This document shows, one piece after another, positions 1 to 8,206 of a stretch of 64,000 bases of DNA. The translations under genes and the position numbers were made by a program. The stretch is from positions 6,617 through 70,616 of the forward strand of contig JBBRYE010000003.1 in the NCBI GenBank assembly GCA_038237895.1. Direction: 5' to 3'. The stretch is from Pseudopedobacter sp038237895. Lineage in GTDB: Bacteria; Bacteroidota; Bacteroidia; Sphingobacteriales; Sphingobacteriaceae. Under the pieces are notes generated by a model. It ran no database searches and was not told the DNA's origin. It saw nothing but the letters and a program-made list of their open reading frames with translations. Within the stretch, counting starts at the first letter, position 1. Every line of letters starts with the position of its first letter.

Positions 1-1
1 T

Positions 2-787
2 TTCAATTCTTATGAAATGGGTCGTCCGTCTGAAGCGTATTTTCCAAAACCAGTTTATGATGGAGATATTTTTTATGCACTTAAAATGCTTACCAAAGGC
101 GATAGCGCAACTATTAAAATCAACTTAGATTCTGCAGTAGCAAAAGGACAACCAAGACCAGCAGGTATTAAAGGTAAATATTTAATTTATACCGTTAAAG
201 TAGAAGAAGTTATTCATAAAGACACTGCCCATATGCAAGATTTCCAGGCTAAAGTAGAAAAATACTTTAAAGCAGAAGGAGAAAAAGCTAAATCAGGAGA
301 AGTAACAAAACTTCAAAAATATATTGATGATAATAAATTGAAAACAACAAAATTACCTTCTGGATTACAAATTGTAAATACTATTGAAGGTAAAGGCGAG
401 CAGCCAGTTGCAGGTGATAGTGTTTTAGTTAATTACACAGGTAAAATTTTATCAGGTAAAGTATTTGACACCAGTTTAGAAGATGTTGCAAAGAAAAATA
501 ATATGTATAATCCGCAAAGAGCACCATATTCTCCTTTAAGTGTTGTTTTAGGTAGAGGTGGTATTATTCCAGGTTTTGAACAAGGAATTTTACAAATGAA
601 AAAGGGTGGAAAAGCAACGGTTCTAATTCCTTCTAACTTAGCCTATGGCGAGCAAGGAATGCAAGGTGGAATGATAGGCCCTTTTACTCCATTAATATTT
701 GAATTAGAATTGGTAAACGTTTTCCATAATCCTAATACAGCGCCAGCCACAGCACCTGTAATGATGCCGGCAGCACCAGTTAAATAA
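2..787 (+). CDS. FKBP-type peptidyl-prolyl cis-trans isomerase, 5' partial
   Basis: The reading frame is open to the left edge (position 2), so the ATG at 17 is probably internal and the gene is cut. The product resembles tandem FKBP proteins of Bacteroidota, which catalyse proline isomerisation during folding of exported proteins. The first part ends in a beta-rich stretch (KGKYLIYTVKVEEV) like the end of one FKBP domain. The second, complete domain starts near DSVLVNYTGK and carries the typical VFDTS, GIIPGFEQG and PSNLAYGEQG motifs. The C-terminus is an Ala/Pro/Met-rich tail. Signal peptide or lipobox cannot be seen because the N-terminus is missing. A hairpin terminator follows directly. 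Confidence 0.9.
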   Translation, partial: FNSYEMGRPSEAYFPKPVYDGDIFYALKMLTKGDSATIKINLDSAVAKGQPRPAGIKGKYLIYTVKVEEVIHKDTAHMQDFQAKVEKYFKAEGEKAKSGEVTKLQKYIDDNKLKTTKLPSGLQIVNTIEGKGEQPVAGDSVLVNYTGKILSGKVFDTSLEDVAKKNNMYNPQRAPYSPLSVVLGRGGIIPGFEQGILQMKKGGKATVLIPSNLAYGEQGMQGGMIGPFTPLIFELELVNVFHNPNTAPATAPVMMPAAPVK

Positions 788-810
788 GATTATTTAATAT
801 AATATTTATA

Positions 811-841
811 AACCTCTTCTTAAAAAGAAGGGGTTTTTTTA
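811..841 (+). terminator. Rho-independent terminator after the FKBP gene
   Basis: An 11-bp stem (811-821 with 825-835, one G-U pair) with a 3-base loop is followed by a run of T. It lies 24 bases after the stop codon. Confidence 0.8.
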
Positions 842-906
842 TTTAAGCTTAATTCTAAAAATATCATCACCTCTGTCATAAAAATTTTATTTTATAATTT
901 TACACC

Positions 907-1674
907 ATGATACTTACAGATACTCATACGCATTTATACTACGTAATTGATGAAAAAGAACGGAATGAGCAAATGGAAAGGTGCTTTAAAAACGATATTT
1001 CACGTCTATTTTTACCAAATGTAAATAGCCAATCCATAGCGATGGTAATGGATTTAGTAGAATCATATCCACAAAATTGTTTTCCAATGTTGGGTTTGCA
1101 TCCATGCGATGTGAAAGAAAATTTTGAGGAAGAATTATCCATAATAAATCAGCAAATAATAAAAAATAAAATTTATGCTGTTGGCGAGATTGGCATCGAT
1201 TTATATTGGGATAAAACCTTTTTAAAGCAACAGCAACAAGCGTTTATCACACAGATTAATTGGGCTAAAAATTTAGATTTACCAATAGTAATTCATTGTA
1301 GAGATGCTTTTGATGAAGTATTTGAAATATTAGATTCGGAAAAGGAGGATAAATTAAGAGGAATATTCCATTGTTTTACAGGAGATTTGAACCAAGCAAA
1401 TAGAGCAATAAACTTAGGTTTTTACTTAGGTATTGGTGGAGTAGTAACTTATAAAAAAGCAGGATTAGACAAAGTAGTTGAGGAAATAGGTTTAGAAAAT
1501 ATAGTTTTAGAGACTGATGCACCTTACTTAACTCCAACACCTTTTAGGGGCAAACCAAATGAAAGTTCTTATCTAATATATATTGCGCAAAAAATTGCTG
1601 ACATAAAAAATATGTCTTTAGAAGAAGTTGCAGAAATTACAACGGCAAATTCAGTCAAAATTTTCGGGGTTTAA
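907..1674 (+). CDS. TatD-family metal-dependent DNase
   Basis: 255 residues, the normal length for TatD-family hydrolases, which are metal-dependent 3'-5' exonucleases or deacylase-like hydrolases of the amidohydrolase fold. The metal ligands of the family are all visible: HTH at residues 7-9, GEIGID with Glu94, HCRD with His130, FHCFTGD with His155, and ETDAPYL with Asp204. The gene follows the FKBP gene on the same strand behind a terminator, so it is probably transcribed separately. A TAATTTTA sequence just before the ATG resembles the -7 promoter element but lacks the final G. Exact substrate cannot be told from sequence. The family assignment is secure. Confidence 0.93.
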   Translation: MILTDTHTHLYYVIDEKERNEQMERCFKNDISRLFLPNVNSQSIAMVMDLVESYPQNCFPMLGLHPCDVKENFEEELSIINQQIIKNKIYAVGEIGIDLYWDKTFLKQQQQAFITQINWAKNLDLPIVIHCRDAFDEVFEILDSEKEDKLRGIFHCFTGDLNQANRAINLGFYLGIGGVVTYKKAGLDKVVEEIGLENIVLETDAPYLTPTPFRGKPNESSYLIYIAQKIADIKNMSLEEVAEITTANSVKIFGV

Positions 1675-1722
1675 ATTATAAAATTGTTTATTTGTAGTGA
1701 ATCTTAAAAATCCTTTAAAAGC

Positions 1723-2742
1723 ATGACAAAAATATTTGTGATTTATACCGGTGGAACCATAGGAATGATCACAGATCCTGAAACCAATGCATTAGCACCC
1801 TTTACTTTTGAACAGATAATTGAAAATGTGCCAGAATTGAGGCGCATGGATTACGAACTAACTGTACATTCTTTTGATCCTATTATAGATTCCTCAGACA
1901 TGACGCCCGAAATTTGGGCGTTTTTAGCTAAGTTAATTTATGATAACTATGAAGATCATGATGGTTTCTTAATACTTCATGGATCTGATACTATGGCTTT
2001 CACAGCTTCTGCTTTGAGCTTTATGTTAGAAGGTTTGGCAAAACCAGTAATTTTTACAGGTTCGCAACTACCAATTTCTGAAGTGCGTACAGATGCAAAA
2101 GAAAATTTTATAACTGCTTTAGAAATAGCATCAGCAAAATTAGATGGTAAAGCAAGAGTACCAGAGGTTTGTATCTATTTTGAGAATAAACTTTTTAGAG
2201 CAAATAGAACCTTTAAATATAATTCTGCAAAATTTGAAGCTTTTAGATCTCCAAATTATCCGGTTTTAGTAGAGGCTGGCGTTCACATCAAATACAATGA
2301 TAGTGTGATCGGAAAATTAGAAAAATCGATTTTTAAAGTTCATACTAACGTGAGCAATAATATTGGTGTCTTAAAGCTTTATCCCGGTATTAGCCCTCAA
2401 ATTGTAGATGCTGTTTTAGATTCTGATGCAGAAGCCATCATTATGGAAAGTTTCGGTACTGGCAATACAACTACCGCAAAATGGTTTTTGGATAAGCTTG
2501 AAAAAGCAATCGAAAACGGAAAAATTATCTTAGATATTTCTCAATGTAAAGTTGGATCAGTAGAAATGGGAAGATACGCCACCAGTAGCGAACTCAAAAA
2601 AATGGGTGTTATTAATGGTTACGATATGACTTTTGAAGCCGCGGTAACCAAACTTATGTATTTGTTAGGTAGAAACTATTCAAAAGAAAGATTGTTAAGA
2701 AGGTTAGGAACTTCAATAAGAGGTGAACTGACTAAAAACTGA
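1723..2742 (+). CDS. ansA: Type I L-asparaginase
   Basis: 339 residues matching cytoplasmic type I asparaginases, which hydrolyse asparagine to aspartate and ammonia. The first catalytic threonine lies in TGGTIG (Thr12) and the second in HGSDTMAFTASAL (Thr90-Asp89). The GSQLP segment and the RTDAKENF segment with the catalytic lysine are also present. There is no signal peptide, which supports the cytoplasmic form. It starts 48 bases after the TatD gene on the same strand and may be cotranscribed with it. A separate promoter lies between it and the next gene. Some relatives work in glutamyl-tRNA amidotransferase-like roles, but the intact length and motifs favour a true asparaginase. Confidence 0.92.
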   Translation: MTKIFVIYTGGTIGMITDPETNALAPFTFEQIIENVPELRRMDYELTVHSFDPIIDSSDMTPEIWAFLAKLIYDNYEDHDGFLILHGSDTMAFTASALSFMLEGLAKPVIFTGSQLPISEVRTDAKENFITALEIASAKLDGKARVPEVCIYFENKLFRANRTFKYNSAKFEAFRSPNYPVLVEAGVHIKYNDSVIGKLEKSIFKVHTNVSNNIGVLKLYPGISPQIVDAVLDSDAEAIIMESFGTGNTTTAKWFLDKLEKAIENGKIILDISQCKVGSVEMGRYATSSELKKMGVINGYDMTFEAAVTKLMYLLGRNYSKERLLRRLGTSIRGELTKN

Positions 2743-2783
2743 CGAATATCATTAAAATTACCTTTTTTGAAGGCATCATGATT

Positions 2784-2814
2784 TTTGATAATCGTTTGTA
2801 AAATTGTAAATTTG
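2784..2814 (+). promoter_or_regulatory. Bacteroidota sigma-A promoter for the serine palmitoyltransferase gene
   Basis: TTTG at 2784-2787, a 19-base spacer and TAAATTTG at 2807-2814 match the Bacteroidota housekeeping consensus (TTTG, N19, TAnnTTTG) exactly. The start codon at 2858 would leave a leader of about 35-40 bases. Confidence 0.75.
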
Positions 2815-2857
2815 CGAAGTTTTTTATTTAAAACTAACACACTTAAAAAATTATATT

Positions 2858-4099
2858 TTGGATATTTTTGAGAAGATAGCGAAGAACATGGGCCCATTGG
2901 GTCAGCACCAAAAATGGTCTCATGGATATTTTTCTTTTCCTAAATTGGAAGGAGAAATTGCACCTCACATGAATTTTAGAGGTAAAGAACATTTGGTCTG
3001 GAGCTTAAATAATTACTTAGGTTTGGCAAACCATCCTGAAGTTAGAGAAGCTGATGCACAAGCAGCCAGAGATTATGGAATGGCTTACCCAATGGGTGCC
3101 AGGATGATGTCTGGAAATTCTAATCACCATGAAGCTTTAGAAAAATCATTGGCAGAATTTACAGGTTTTGAAGATGCTTTTCTTCTTAATTACGGTTATC
3201 AAGGAATTTTATCAGCAATTGATGCTTTGGTAGATAGAAACGATGTTATCGTTTACGATGCAGAATCTCATGCTTGTATCATTGATGGCGTTCGTTTGCA
3301 TATGGGTAAGCGTTTTGTTTACCTACATAACGATATGGACAGCCTTAAAAAGCAATTGGAAAGGGCTACCAAACTAACAGAACAATCTGGCGGGGGTATT
3401 TTGGTAATTACCGAAGGTGTTTTCGGAATGTCTGGCGCACAAGGTAAACTAAAAGAAATTATAGATTTCAAAAAAGATTTCAAATTTCGCTTGTTAATTG
3501 ATGATGCACATGGTTTTGGTACTATGGGAAAAACTGGTGCTGGCACACATGAAGAACAAGATTGCTTAGCTGGTGTAGATGTTTACTTTGGTACTTTTGC
3601 GAAATCAATGGCAGGTATTGGCGCTTTCATCGCATCTACAGAAGAGATTACCAATTATCTAAGATATAATATGCGTTCTCAAACCTTTGCAAAATCTTTA
3701 CCAATGCCTATGGTTATCGGATTAAAGAAGCGTTTAGAACTATTGCAAAGTAAGCCAGAACTTAAAGCTAAACTTTGGGAAATTGCTACAACTTTACAAA
3801 ATGGTCTTAAAGAAAAAGGTTTTAATATTGGCAATACCAATTCTGTAGTTACACCAGTCTTTTTTAAAGGAGAATTAAGTGAAGCTACTGCAATTACAAT
3901 GGATTTAAGAGAAAACTTTGGCATTTTCTGTTCAATAGTTATATATCCTGTAATACCAAAAGGATTAATTATGTTAAGATTAATTCCAACAGCAATGCAT
4001 ACTTTAGAAGATGTAGAAAGAACGCTAACTGCTTTTAGTGAAGTAAGAGATAAACTAGAAAAAGGTTATTATAAAGATAAAAAACCTGAGATGGTTTAA
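2858..4099 (+). CDS. spt: Serine palmitoyltransferase (alpha-oxoamine synthase family)
   Basis: 413 residues, PLP-dependent alpha-oxoamine synthase. In Bacteroidota this enzyme condenses serine with an acyl-CoA to 3-ketosphinganine, the first step of sphingolipid synthesis. Visible features: SHAC with His138 stacking on PLP, DDAHGFG with Asp215/His218, and TFAKSMAG with the Schiff-base Lys249. The start chosen is TTG at 2858, which gives MDIFEKIAKN. The alternative ATG at 2888 would remove ten residues. A consensus promoter lies 43 bases upstream and a strong terminator follows. Closely related 2-amino-3-ketobutyrate ligase (Kbl) and 8-amino-7-oxononanoate synthase share the fold. The N-terminal MGPLGQHQKW segment and the absence of a tdh or bio neighbour favour Spt. 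Confidence 0.85.
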   Translation: MDIFEKIAKNMGPLGQHQKWSHGYFSFPKLEGEIAPHMNFRGKEHLVWSLNNYLGLANHPEVREADAQAARDYGMAYPMGARMMSGNSNHHEALEKSLAEFTGFEDAFLLNYGYQGILSAIDALVDRNDVIVYDAESHACIIDGVRLHMGKRFVYLHNDMDSLKKQLERATKLTEQSGGGILVITEGVFGMSGAQGKLKEIIDFKKDFKFRLLIDDAHGFGTMGKTGAGTHEEQDCLAGVDVYFGTFAKSMAGIGAFIASTEEITNYLRYNMRSQTFAKSLPMPMVIGLKKRLELLQSKPELKAKLWEIATTLQNGLKEKGFNIGNTNSVVTPVFFKGELSEATAITMDLRENFGIFCSIVIYPVIPKGLIMLRLIPTAMHTLEDVERTLTAFSEVRDKLEKGYYKDKKPEMV

Positions 4100-4118
4100 G
4101 TCTCTTTATATTTTTGAG

Positions 4119-4151
4119 AAGCGCCTCTAACTTATGTTAGAGGCGCTTTTT
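4119..4151 (+). terminator. Strong Rho-independent terminator after spt
   Basis: A perfect 11-bp stem (4121-4131 with 4136-4146), four-base loop, two further A-T pairs and a T run, 20 bases after the stop codon. Confidence 0.92.
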
Positions 4152-4184
4152 ATTTATAATCATTTTTTTAATAGCTATAGAAAA

Positions 4185-4913
4185 TTACTGTTGAATAAAA
4201 AAGCCAAGAGCGACAAAAACAACCCCAACTATCGAAATTATAAAAGCAGACCTTCCAAAGATAAATCCTAAAACTAATCCTGCAATCCCTAAGACCAAAC
4301 CAACCCATAATAAGCTTTGCCCTCTTTTTACATTTTGATTTGATTTGGATTCTATTTCTGGATTTTTAGATTTAATATCATTAAAAGCTAAAGAACGCAT
4401 TTCTGCTGCCGTTTTACCAATCGGTTTTAAATTCCCATTAACAGATTTTAAAGCTTCTTTAGGTTTTATTAAAGGCTTTACCGGTAATTTTAAAGCTCCA
4501 TTTAATTTTATTGCAGAAGCTGATTTTGAAACCATCGCTTTACTTGACAATTGCAATTTGGCAGTTTTAATTGAAGAAGTTATTGAAGGATTATTAACGG
4601 CTAAATATTTACTTTTTTTAACTGCTGATTCGGTTTTTTTTTTTTGATTAGAAGTATTATTAGTCAGTGAAGAACCCTTAACTTGGTCGGCAAAAAAACC
4701 TGTTGGTTCATTATAATAAACAGTATTATCTTTTTCCTTTAAATCGATAGTGATATCAACTTGATTTACTTTTTCGCTTTGTGGAACATATTTTTTAGCT
4801 TTTTGAATTTTCTCTGGATTGATGTTAATCCATTCGTAATTATTACGACAAGAGGTAAGCACCATTGCTAATGCCATGATTCCTAAAAAATATCGTCTTG
4901 TTTTGTACATCAT
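4185..4913 (-). CDS. Putative lipoprotein with C-terminal membrane segments
   Basis: 242 residues, not recognised as a named family. The N-terminus has a lipoprotein signal with a lipobox ending LTSC (Cys at residue 22). The middle (about 60-190) is rich in Lys, Ser, Asn and Ala and looks low in fixed structure. The C-terminus carries two adjacent hydrophobic segments (about 200-218 and 222-240) with a GLVLGFIFGRSAF stretch between them, like small glycine-zipper membrane modules. A lipid anchor plus two membrane segments is unusual. The gene is alone between a terminator and purD, both on this side facing it or following it. Function unknown. Confidence 0.65.
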   Translation of the reverse strand: MMYKTRRYFLGIMALAMVLTSCRNNYEWININPEKIQKAKKYVPQSEKVNQVDITIDLKEKDNTVYYNEPTGFFADQVKGSSLTNNTSNQKKKTESAVKKSKYLAVNNPSITSSIKTAKLQLSSKAMVSKSASAIKLNGALKLPVKPLIKPKEALKSVNGNLKPIGKTAAEMRSLAFNDIKSKNPEIESKSNQNVKRGQSLLWVGLVLGIAGLVLGFIFGRSAFIISIVGVVFVALGFFIQQ

Positions 4914-5001
4914 TAAATTTAAATTTAATACGCATTATAAAGATAAAAGTTTATTTCTAATTTTTGATTTAACGAGGTTATGGTTTTTTTTGCCCAAAAT
5001 T

Positions 5002-6276
5002 CTACAATAAATCAAATCCTATATCTTTTCTAAAAGTTGCGCCATCGTAATAAACCCTTCCAGCATCTGCTGTGGCTTGTTGTAAAGCCTCAAAAAGGTT
5101 GTTTTGCAATGTTGTAACCGCTAAAACCCTGCCACCATTAGTTTTTACCAAACCATCTTCCAAATCTGTACCAGCATGGAAAACAATACTTTCTTTTATG
5201 TTCTCTAAGCCTGTAATCGTTTTTCCATTGATATATTCACCAGGATAACCGGCAGAAACCAACATCACACTTGCAGCTGTTTTATCAGAAATTTTTAACT
5301 GATAATCTTTTATTTTAACATCGGCTACGGCTTTTAAAAGTTCTACAAAATCGCTTTCAATTCTTGGCAGCACACTTTCCGTTTCCGGATCGCCCATACG
5401 GCAGTTATATTCTATCACTTTTGGTTCACCCTTATCGTTCATTAAACCAATAAAAATAAAACCTTTATAATTTATTCCTTCCGCTTTTAAACCATTAACC
5501 GTTGGGATAACAATCGTTTCTTCTACCTTTTTTATAAAAGCAGCATCCGCAAACGGAACCGGAGAAACCGAACCCATTCCGCCTGTATTTAAACCAGTAT
5601 CTGATTCGCCAATTCTTTTATAATCTTTTGCTGAAGGTAAAATCACATAATCTTTGCCATCGGTAACTACAAAAACAGAAAGCTCAATTCCTGTTAAAAA
5701 CTCTTCTATCACTACCTTTTCACTTGCCGTACCAAACTTTGCTTCTGCCAACATTAAAGTTAACTCTTTTTGTGCTTCTTGCAGATTGGTACAAATTAAA
5801 ACTCCTTTCCCTGCCGCTAAACCATCAGCTTTTAAAACCACTGGCATATGATGGTGTTTAAGATAATTTAATCCTTCTCTTAAAGTTTCTATGGTAAAAG
5901 TGTGTGAATGTGCCGTTGGAATATTATATTTTTCCATAAAGATTTTAGAAAAATCTTTGCTCCCTTCTAATTGTGCCCCATCTTTTTTAGGTCCTATAAC
6001 TGCAATGTTTTTTAATTCTTCATCTGCTAAAAAGAAATCATGAATTCCTTTTACCAAAGGTTCTTCTGGGCCAACTAAAACTAAATCGACTTTATTTTTT
6101 ATAGCAAAATCTTTTATTCCTTCAAAATCTGTAGTTTTTAGTGCTATGTTTTTTCCGTAAGCACCAGTACCAGCATTGCCAGGAGCGATAAATAGGTTGC
6201 TACATAAATTGCTTTGGGAGATTTTCCAGGCGAATGCACTTTCTCTGCCGCCAGAACCTAAGATTAAAATATTCAT
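5002..6276 (-). CDS. purD: Phosphoribosylamine-glycine ligase
   Basis: 424 residues, full length for PurD (GAR synthetase), the ATP-grasp enzyme that joins phosphoribosylamine and glycine in purine synthesis. The N-terminal nucleotide-binding GSGGRESA (residues 7-14; many orthologues have GREHA), the ATP-grasp loop VVLKADGLAAGKG (about 147-158), EEFLTGIELS and the metal-binding EYNCRMGDPETE are present. It is not in a pur operon here. A TATTTTTG element (6282-6289) lies only five bases before the ATG, so the transcript may be leaderless. Downstream (left) there is no clear terminator before the lipoprotein gene on the same strand. Confidence 0.95.
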   Translation of the reverse strand: MNILILGSGGRESAFAWKISQSNLCSNLFIAPGNAGTGAYGKNIALKTTDFEGIKDFAIKNKVDLVLVGPEEPLVKGIHDFFLADEELKNIAVIGPKKDGAQLEGSKDFSKIFMEKYNIPTAHSHTFTIETLREGLNYLKHHHMPVVLKADGLAAGKGVLICTNLQEAQKELTLMLAEAKFGTASEKVVIEEFLTGIELSVFVVTDGKDYVILPSAKDYKRIGESDTGLNTGGMGSVSPVPFADAAFIKKVEETIVIPTVNGLKAEGINYKGFIFIGLMNDKGEPKVIEYNCRMGDPETESVLPRIESDFVELLKAVADVKIKDYQLKISDKTAASVMLVSAGYPGEYINGKTITGLENIKESIVFHAGTDLEDGLVKTNGGRVLAVTTLQNNLFEALQQATADAGRVYYDGATFRKDIGFDLL

Positions 6277-6281
6277 GCCTC

Positions 6282-6289
6282 AAAAATAA
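6282..6289 (-). promoter_or_regulatory. -7 promoter element of purD
   Basis: TATTTTTG on the minus strand matches TAnnTTTG. It ends five bases before the ATG. A weak TCTG lies 17 bases upstream as a possible -33 element. Confidence 0.45.
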
Positions 6290-6399
6290 CACATCTGTTT
6301 TATTACAGAGGTTTTAATTTAAAATAAGGTAGTTAGATATGTAAACCGAAATGAAAAATCTAATTTGCATACTTTGTCATTTAAAAAGAAGAAATTTTA

Positions 6400-6534
6400 T
6401 GAGATGTCTCCCGTCGTCGACATGACGAATCTCATAAATAAAAATCAATTTCGTCATGTTGAACAAAGTGAAACATCCCACTAACAAAGTTTATAGACTT
6501 TTTTGATGTGATGTCTCCTTAGGTCGACATGACG
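6400..6534. repeat. Family A palindromic repeat cluster, left of the GIY-YIG gene
   Basis: Three copies of a roughly 28-base unit in the order forward (6400-6427), reverse (6452-6480), forward (6508-6534). The unit reads from a GAGATGTCTCC core to a TCGACATGACG end. Forward and reverse copies can pair into hairpins, as in REP/BIME elements. The cluster ends 16 bases after the stop codon of the GIY-YIG gene. Confidence 0.85.
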
Positions 6535-6550
6535 GACTGAAAGTTTTAGA

Positions 6551-6850
6551 TTACCAACTATTAATTTCTTCAGATAAATCTTCCCATTTAGAATTTTTAA
6601 TTTCTATTAATTGATTTTTTTTAGCTCTTTTCCAACTTTTTAACTCCTTTTCTCTTAAAATTGCTTCTTCTATGCTAAAGAATCCTTCGTAATAAACGCA
6701 TAAATTTAATTTATATCTTGATGTAAAACTTTTAAGATCAACCTGATTTTGATGTTCCCAAATACGAGACATTAAATTTGAAGTAACACCAATATATAAA
6801 GTAGTTCGGTATTTATTTGTCATGATATAAACACATCCACCTCTTTCCAT
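6551..6850 (-). CDS. Small GIY-YIG endonuclease-domain protein
   Basis: 99 residues made up of one GIY-YIG domain: CVYIMTN at residues 6-12 and LYIGVTSNL (the YIG motif) at about 18-26, followed by RIWEHQ with the conserved Arg, and the catalytic Glu in EEAILREKELKSWKR. Proteins of this size (UPF0213-type) are single-domain nucleases of unknown role that occur in many copies in Bacteroidota. The gene is bracketed by two repeat clusters of family A with the same internal order, which hints at mobility of gene plus repeats. Its base composition is like that of its neighbours. No promoter of consensus type is seen. Confidence 0.88.
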   Translation of the reverse strand: MERGGCVYIMTNKYRTTLYIGVTSNLMSRIWEHQNQVDLKSFTSRYKLNLCVYYEGFFSIEEAILREKELKSWKRAKKNQLIEIKNSKWEDLSEEINSW

Positions 6851-6947
6851 GTTTTAAATTTTACTTTTATTATGAAGCTTTTCTTAATATTGTCTAAAAT
6901 GAAACATCTTGTTTGTAAAGTTTACCATTTTATACCGACACCTATTT

Positions 6948-7093
6948 GTGAGATGTCTCCCGTCTTCGACATGATGTAATCTCACATTTAAAACGTTCGT
7001 CATGTTGAACGATAGTGAAACATCTCACAAATAGAGTTTACCATTTAATATGCAGACCTTTTTGATGTGATGTCTCCTTACGTCGACATGACG
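6948..7093. repeat. Family A palindromic repeat cluster, right of the GIY-YIG gene
   Basis: Again forward (6948-6976), reverse (6998-7028), forward (7067-7093) units of the GAGATGTCTCC to TCGACATGACG type. Order, spacing and even the divergent third unit (GTGATGTCTCCTTA start) match the cluster at 6400-6534, so the two look like copies of one composite block. Confidence 0.85.
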
Positions 7094-7098
7094 GGATT

Positions 7099-7995
7099 TC
7101 ATACATAAAAATCAATTTCTACGTTTTCTTTTTTAACATTTAAACCCACTTGCCTGCCAAAAATCAATGCTCTATTATCAGGTAAATGTCCTGCGGGGAA
7201 ATGATAACAAACTGGATAATCATATTTAGAAACTATTTCTTGAATAATTTCATAAGCAGAAAAACCAAATGGAATATCATTTAATTTAATATCGCTGAAA
7301 CCACCAACAATTAAACCAGCTAAATTTTTCATTTTTCCAGCTCTGTCTAAAGTGCGCATCATCCTATCGATAGCGTATTCATATTCGCCAACTTCTTCTA
7401 TAAAAAGAATTTTTCCATCGTATGAAATGTCGCTTTTTGAATTGATGCAAGCCACTAACAATGTTAAATTTCCGCCTGTTAATTCTGCTTGGCTTTCGCC
7501 GATTTTGTTTCTATCATCAGTCTCAATTTCATATTCTAAATTCTCGCCAAACAATACCTTTCTTAAGCTTTCTAATCCTTCTTTGCTGCTCTCGCTGATA
7601 TTTACCGGCATTTGCGCATGTAAACTCTGTAAACCCATGCTTTGTAATTGCAAATGGAACACAGTAATATCACTAAAGCCAATAATCCATTTTGGATTGT
7701 TCAACAATGGCGACCAATCAATTTCATCCACAATCCTGATACAACCGTAACCACCTCGGGCAGCAATAATTGCTTTAATGCTATCATCATTAATGAATTT
7801 TTGCATATCGGCAGCCCTTAATTCGTCAGTACCCGCAAATTGATGAAAAACTGAATTTACACTCTCACCCAAAACCACCTCTAATCCCCAGGTTTCTAAT
7901 AGTTTTATAGCAGCTGTCATTGGTGCTTTTAAACTTTTAGCAGGGCAAGTAATGGCAATTTTATCTCCTTTTTTTAATTGTGGAGGTTGTATCAT
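7099..7995 (-). CDS. ldcA: LD-carboxypeptidase (peptidase family S66)
   Basis: 298 residues. S66 peptidases remove the terminal D-Ala from murein tetrapeptides during cytoplasmic peptidoglycan recycling. The catalytic triad of the family is visible: Ser108 in IGFSDIT, Glu200 in FIEEVGE and His270 in FPAGH. The nucleophile neighbourhood AARGGYGC is typical. No signal peptide is present, in line with a cytoplasmic enzyme. The gene ends right beside the family A cluster (stop at 7099, last repeat base about 7093) and starts 27 bases from a family B element. Related MccF enzymes cleave microcin C, so a self-immunity role cannot be excluded, but the plain LdcA role is more likely. Confidence 0.9.
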   Translation of the reverse strand: MIQPPQLKKGDKIAITCPAKSLKAPMTAAIKLLETWGLEVVLGESVNSVFHQFAGTDELRAADMQKFINDDSIKAIIAARGGYGCIRIVDEIDWSPLLNNPKWIIGFSDITVFHLQLQSMGLQSLHAQMPVNISESSKEGLESLRKVLFGENLEYEIETDDRNKIGESQAELTGGNLTLLVACINSKSDISYDGKILFIEEVGEYEYAIDRMMRTLDRAGKMKNLAGLIVGGFSDIKLNDIPFGFSAYEIIQEIVSKYDYPVCYHFPAGHLPDNRALIFGRQVGLNVKKENVEIDFYV

Positions 7996-8021
7996 ATTTT
8001 ATTTTTTATAAGATTTTATAA

Positions 8022-8119
8022 GGCGTTAACGATAGCAGCGGCATCCTTTTTATTTGTCATCCTGAGCGGAGTCGAAGGATAGCAAATAAAAAGATACAGC
8101 GGATAGCGTGTTAAAACGC
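8022..8119. repeat. Family B long inverted repeat with a nested second repeat
   Basis: The left arm (GCGTTAACGATAGCAGCGG, then CATCCTTTTTATTTG) pairs imperfectly with the right arm (CAAATAAAAAGATACAGCGG and following bases to about 8119). The loop holds a different common repeat sequence, GTCATCCTGAGCGGAGTCGA. It lies between ldcA and metG. Confidence 0.7.
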
Positions 8120-8168
8120 ACAAATTATTTATCTTTTTCTTTAATAATTTTATTTAATCAATATCAAT

Positions 8169-8176
8169 TATCTTTG
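8169..8176 (+). promoter_or_regulatory. -7 promoter element of metG
   Basis: TATCTTTG matches TAnnTTTG and lies 30 bases before the TTG at 8207. It argues against translation from the GTG at 8108, which would put the promoter inside the gene. Confidence 0.5.
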
Positions 8177-8206
8177 CAAATTAATAAAACAAACACAATT
8201 TCTGTT

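Noticed and set aside
8108..8206. 33-codon N-terminal extension of metG from GTG
   Set aside because: It overlaps a repeat arm and the TATCTTTG promoter element, and the conserved part begins at TTG 8207.
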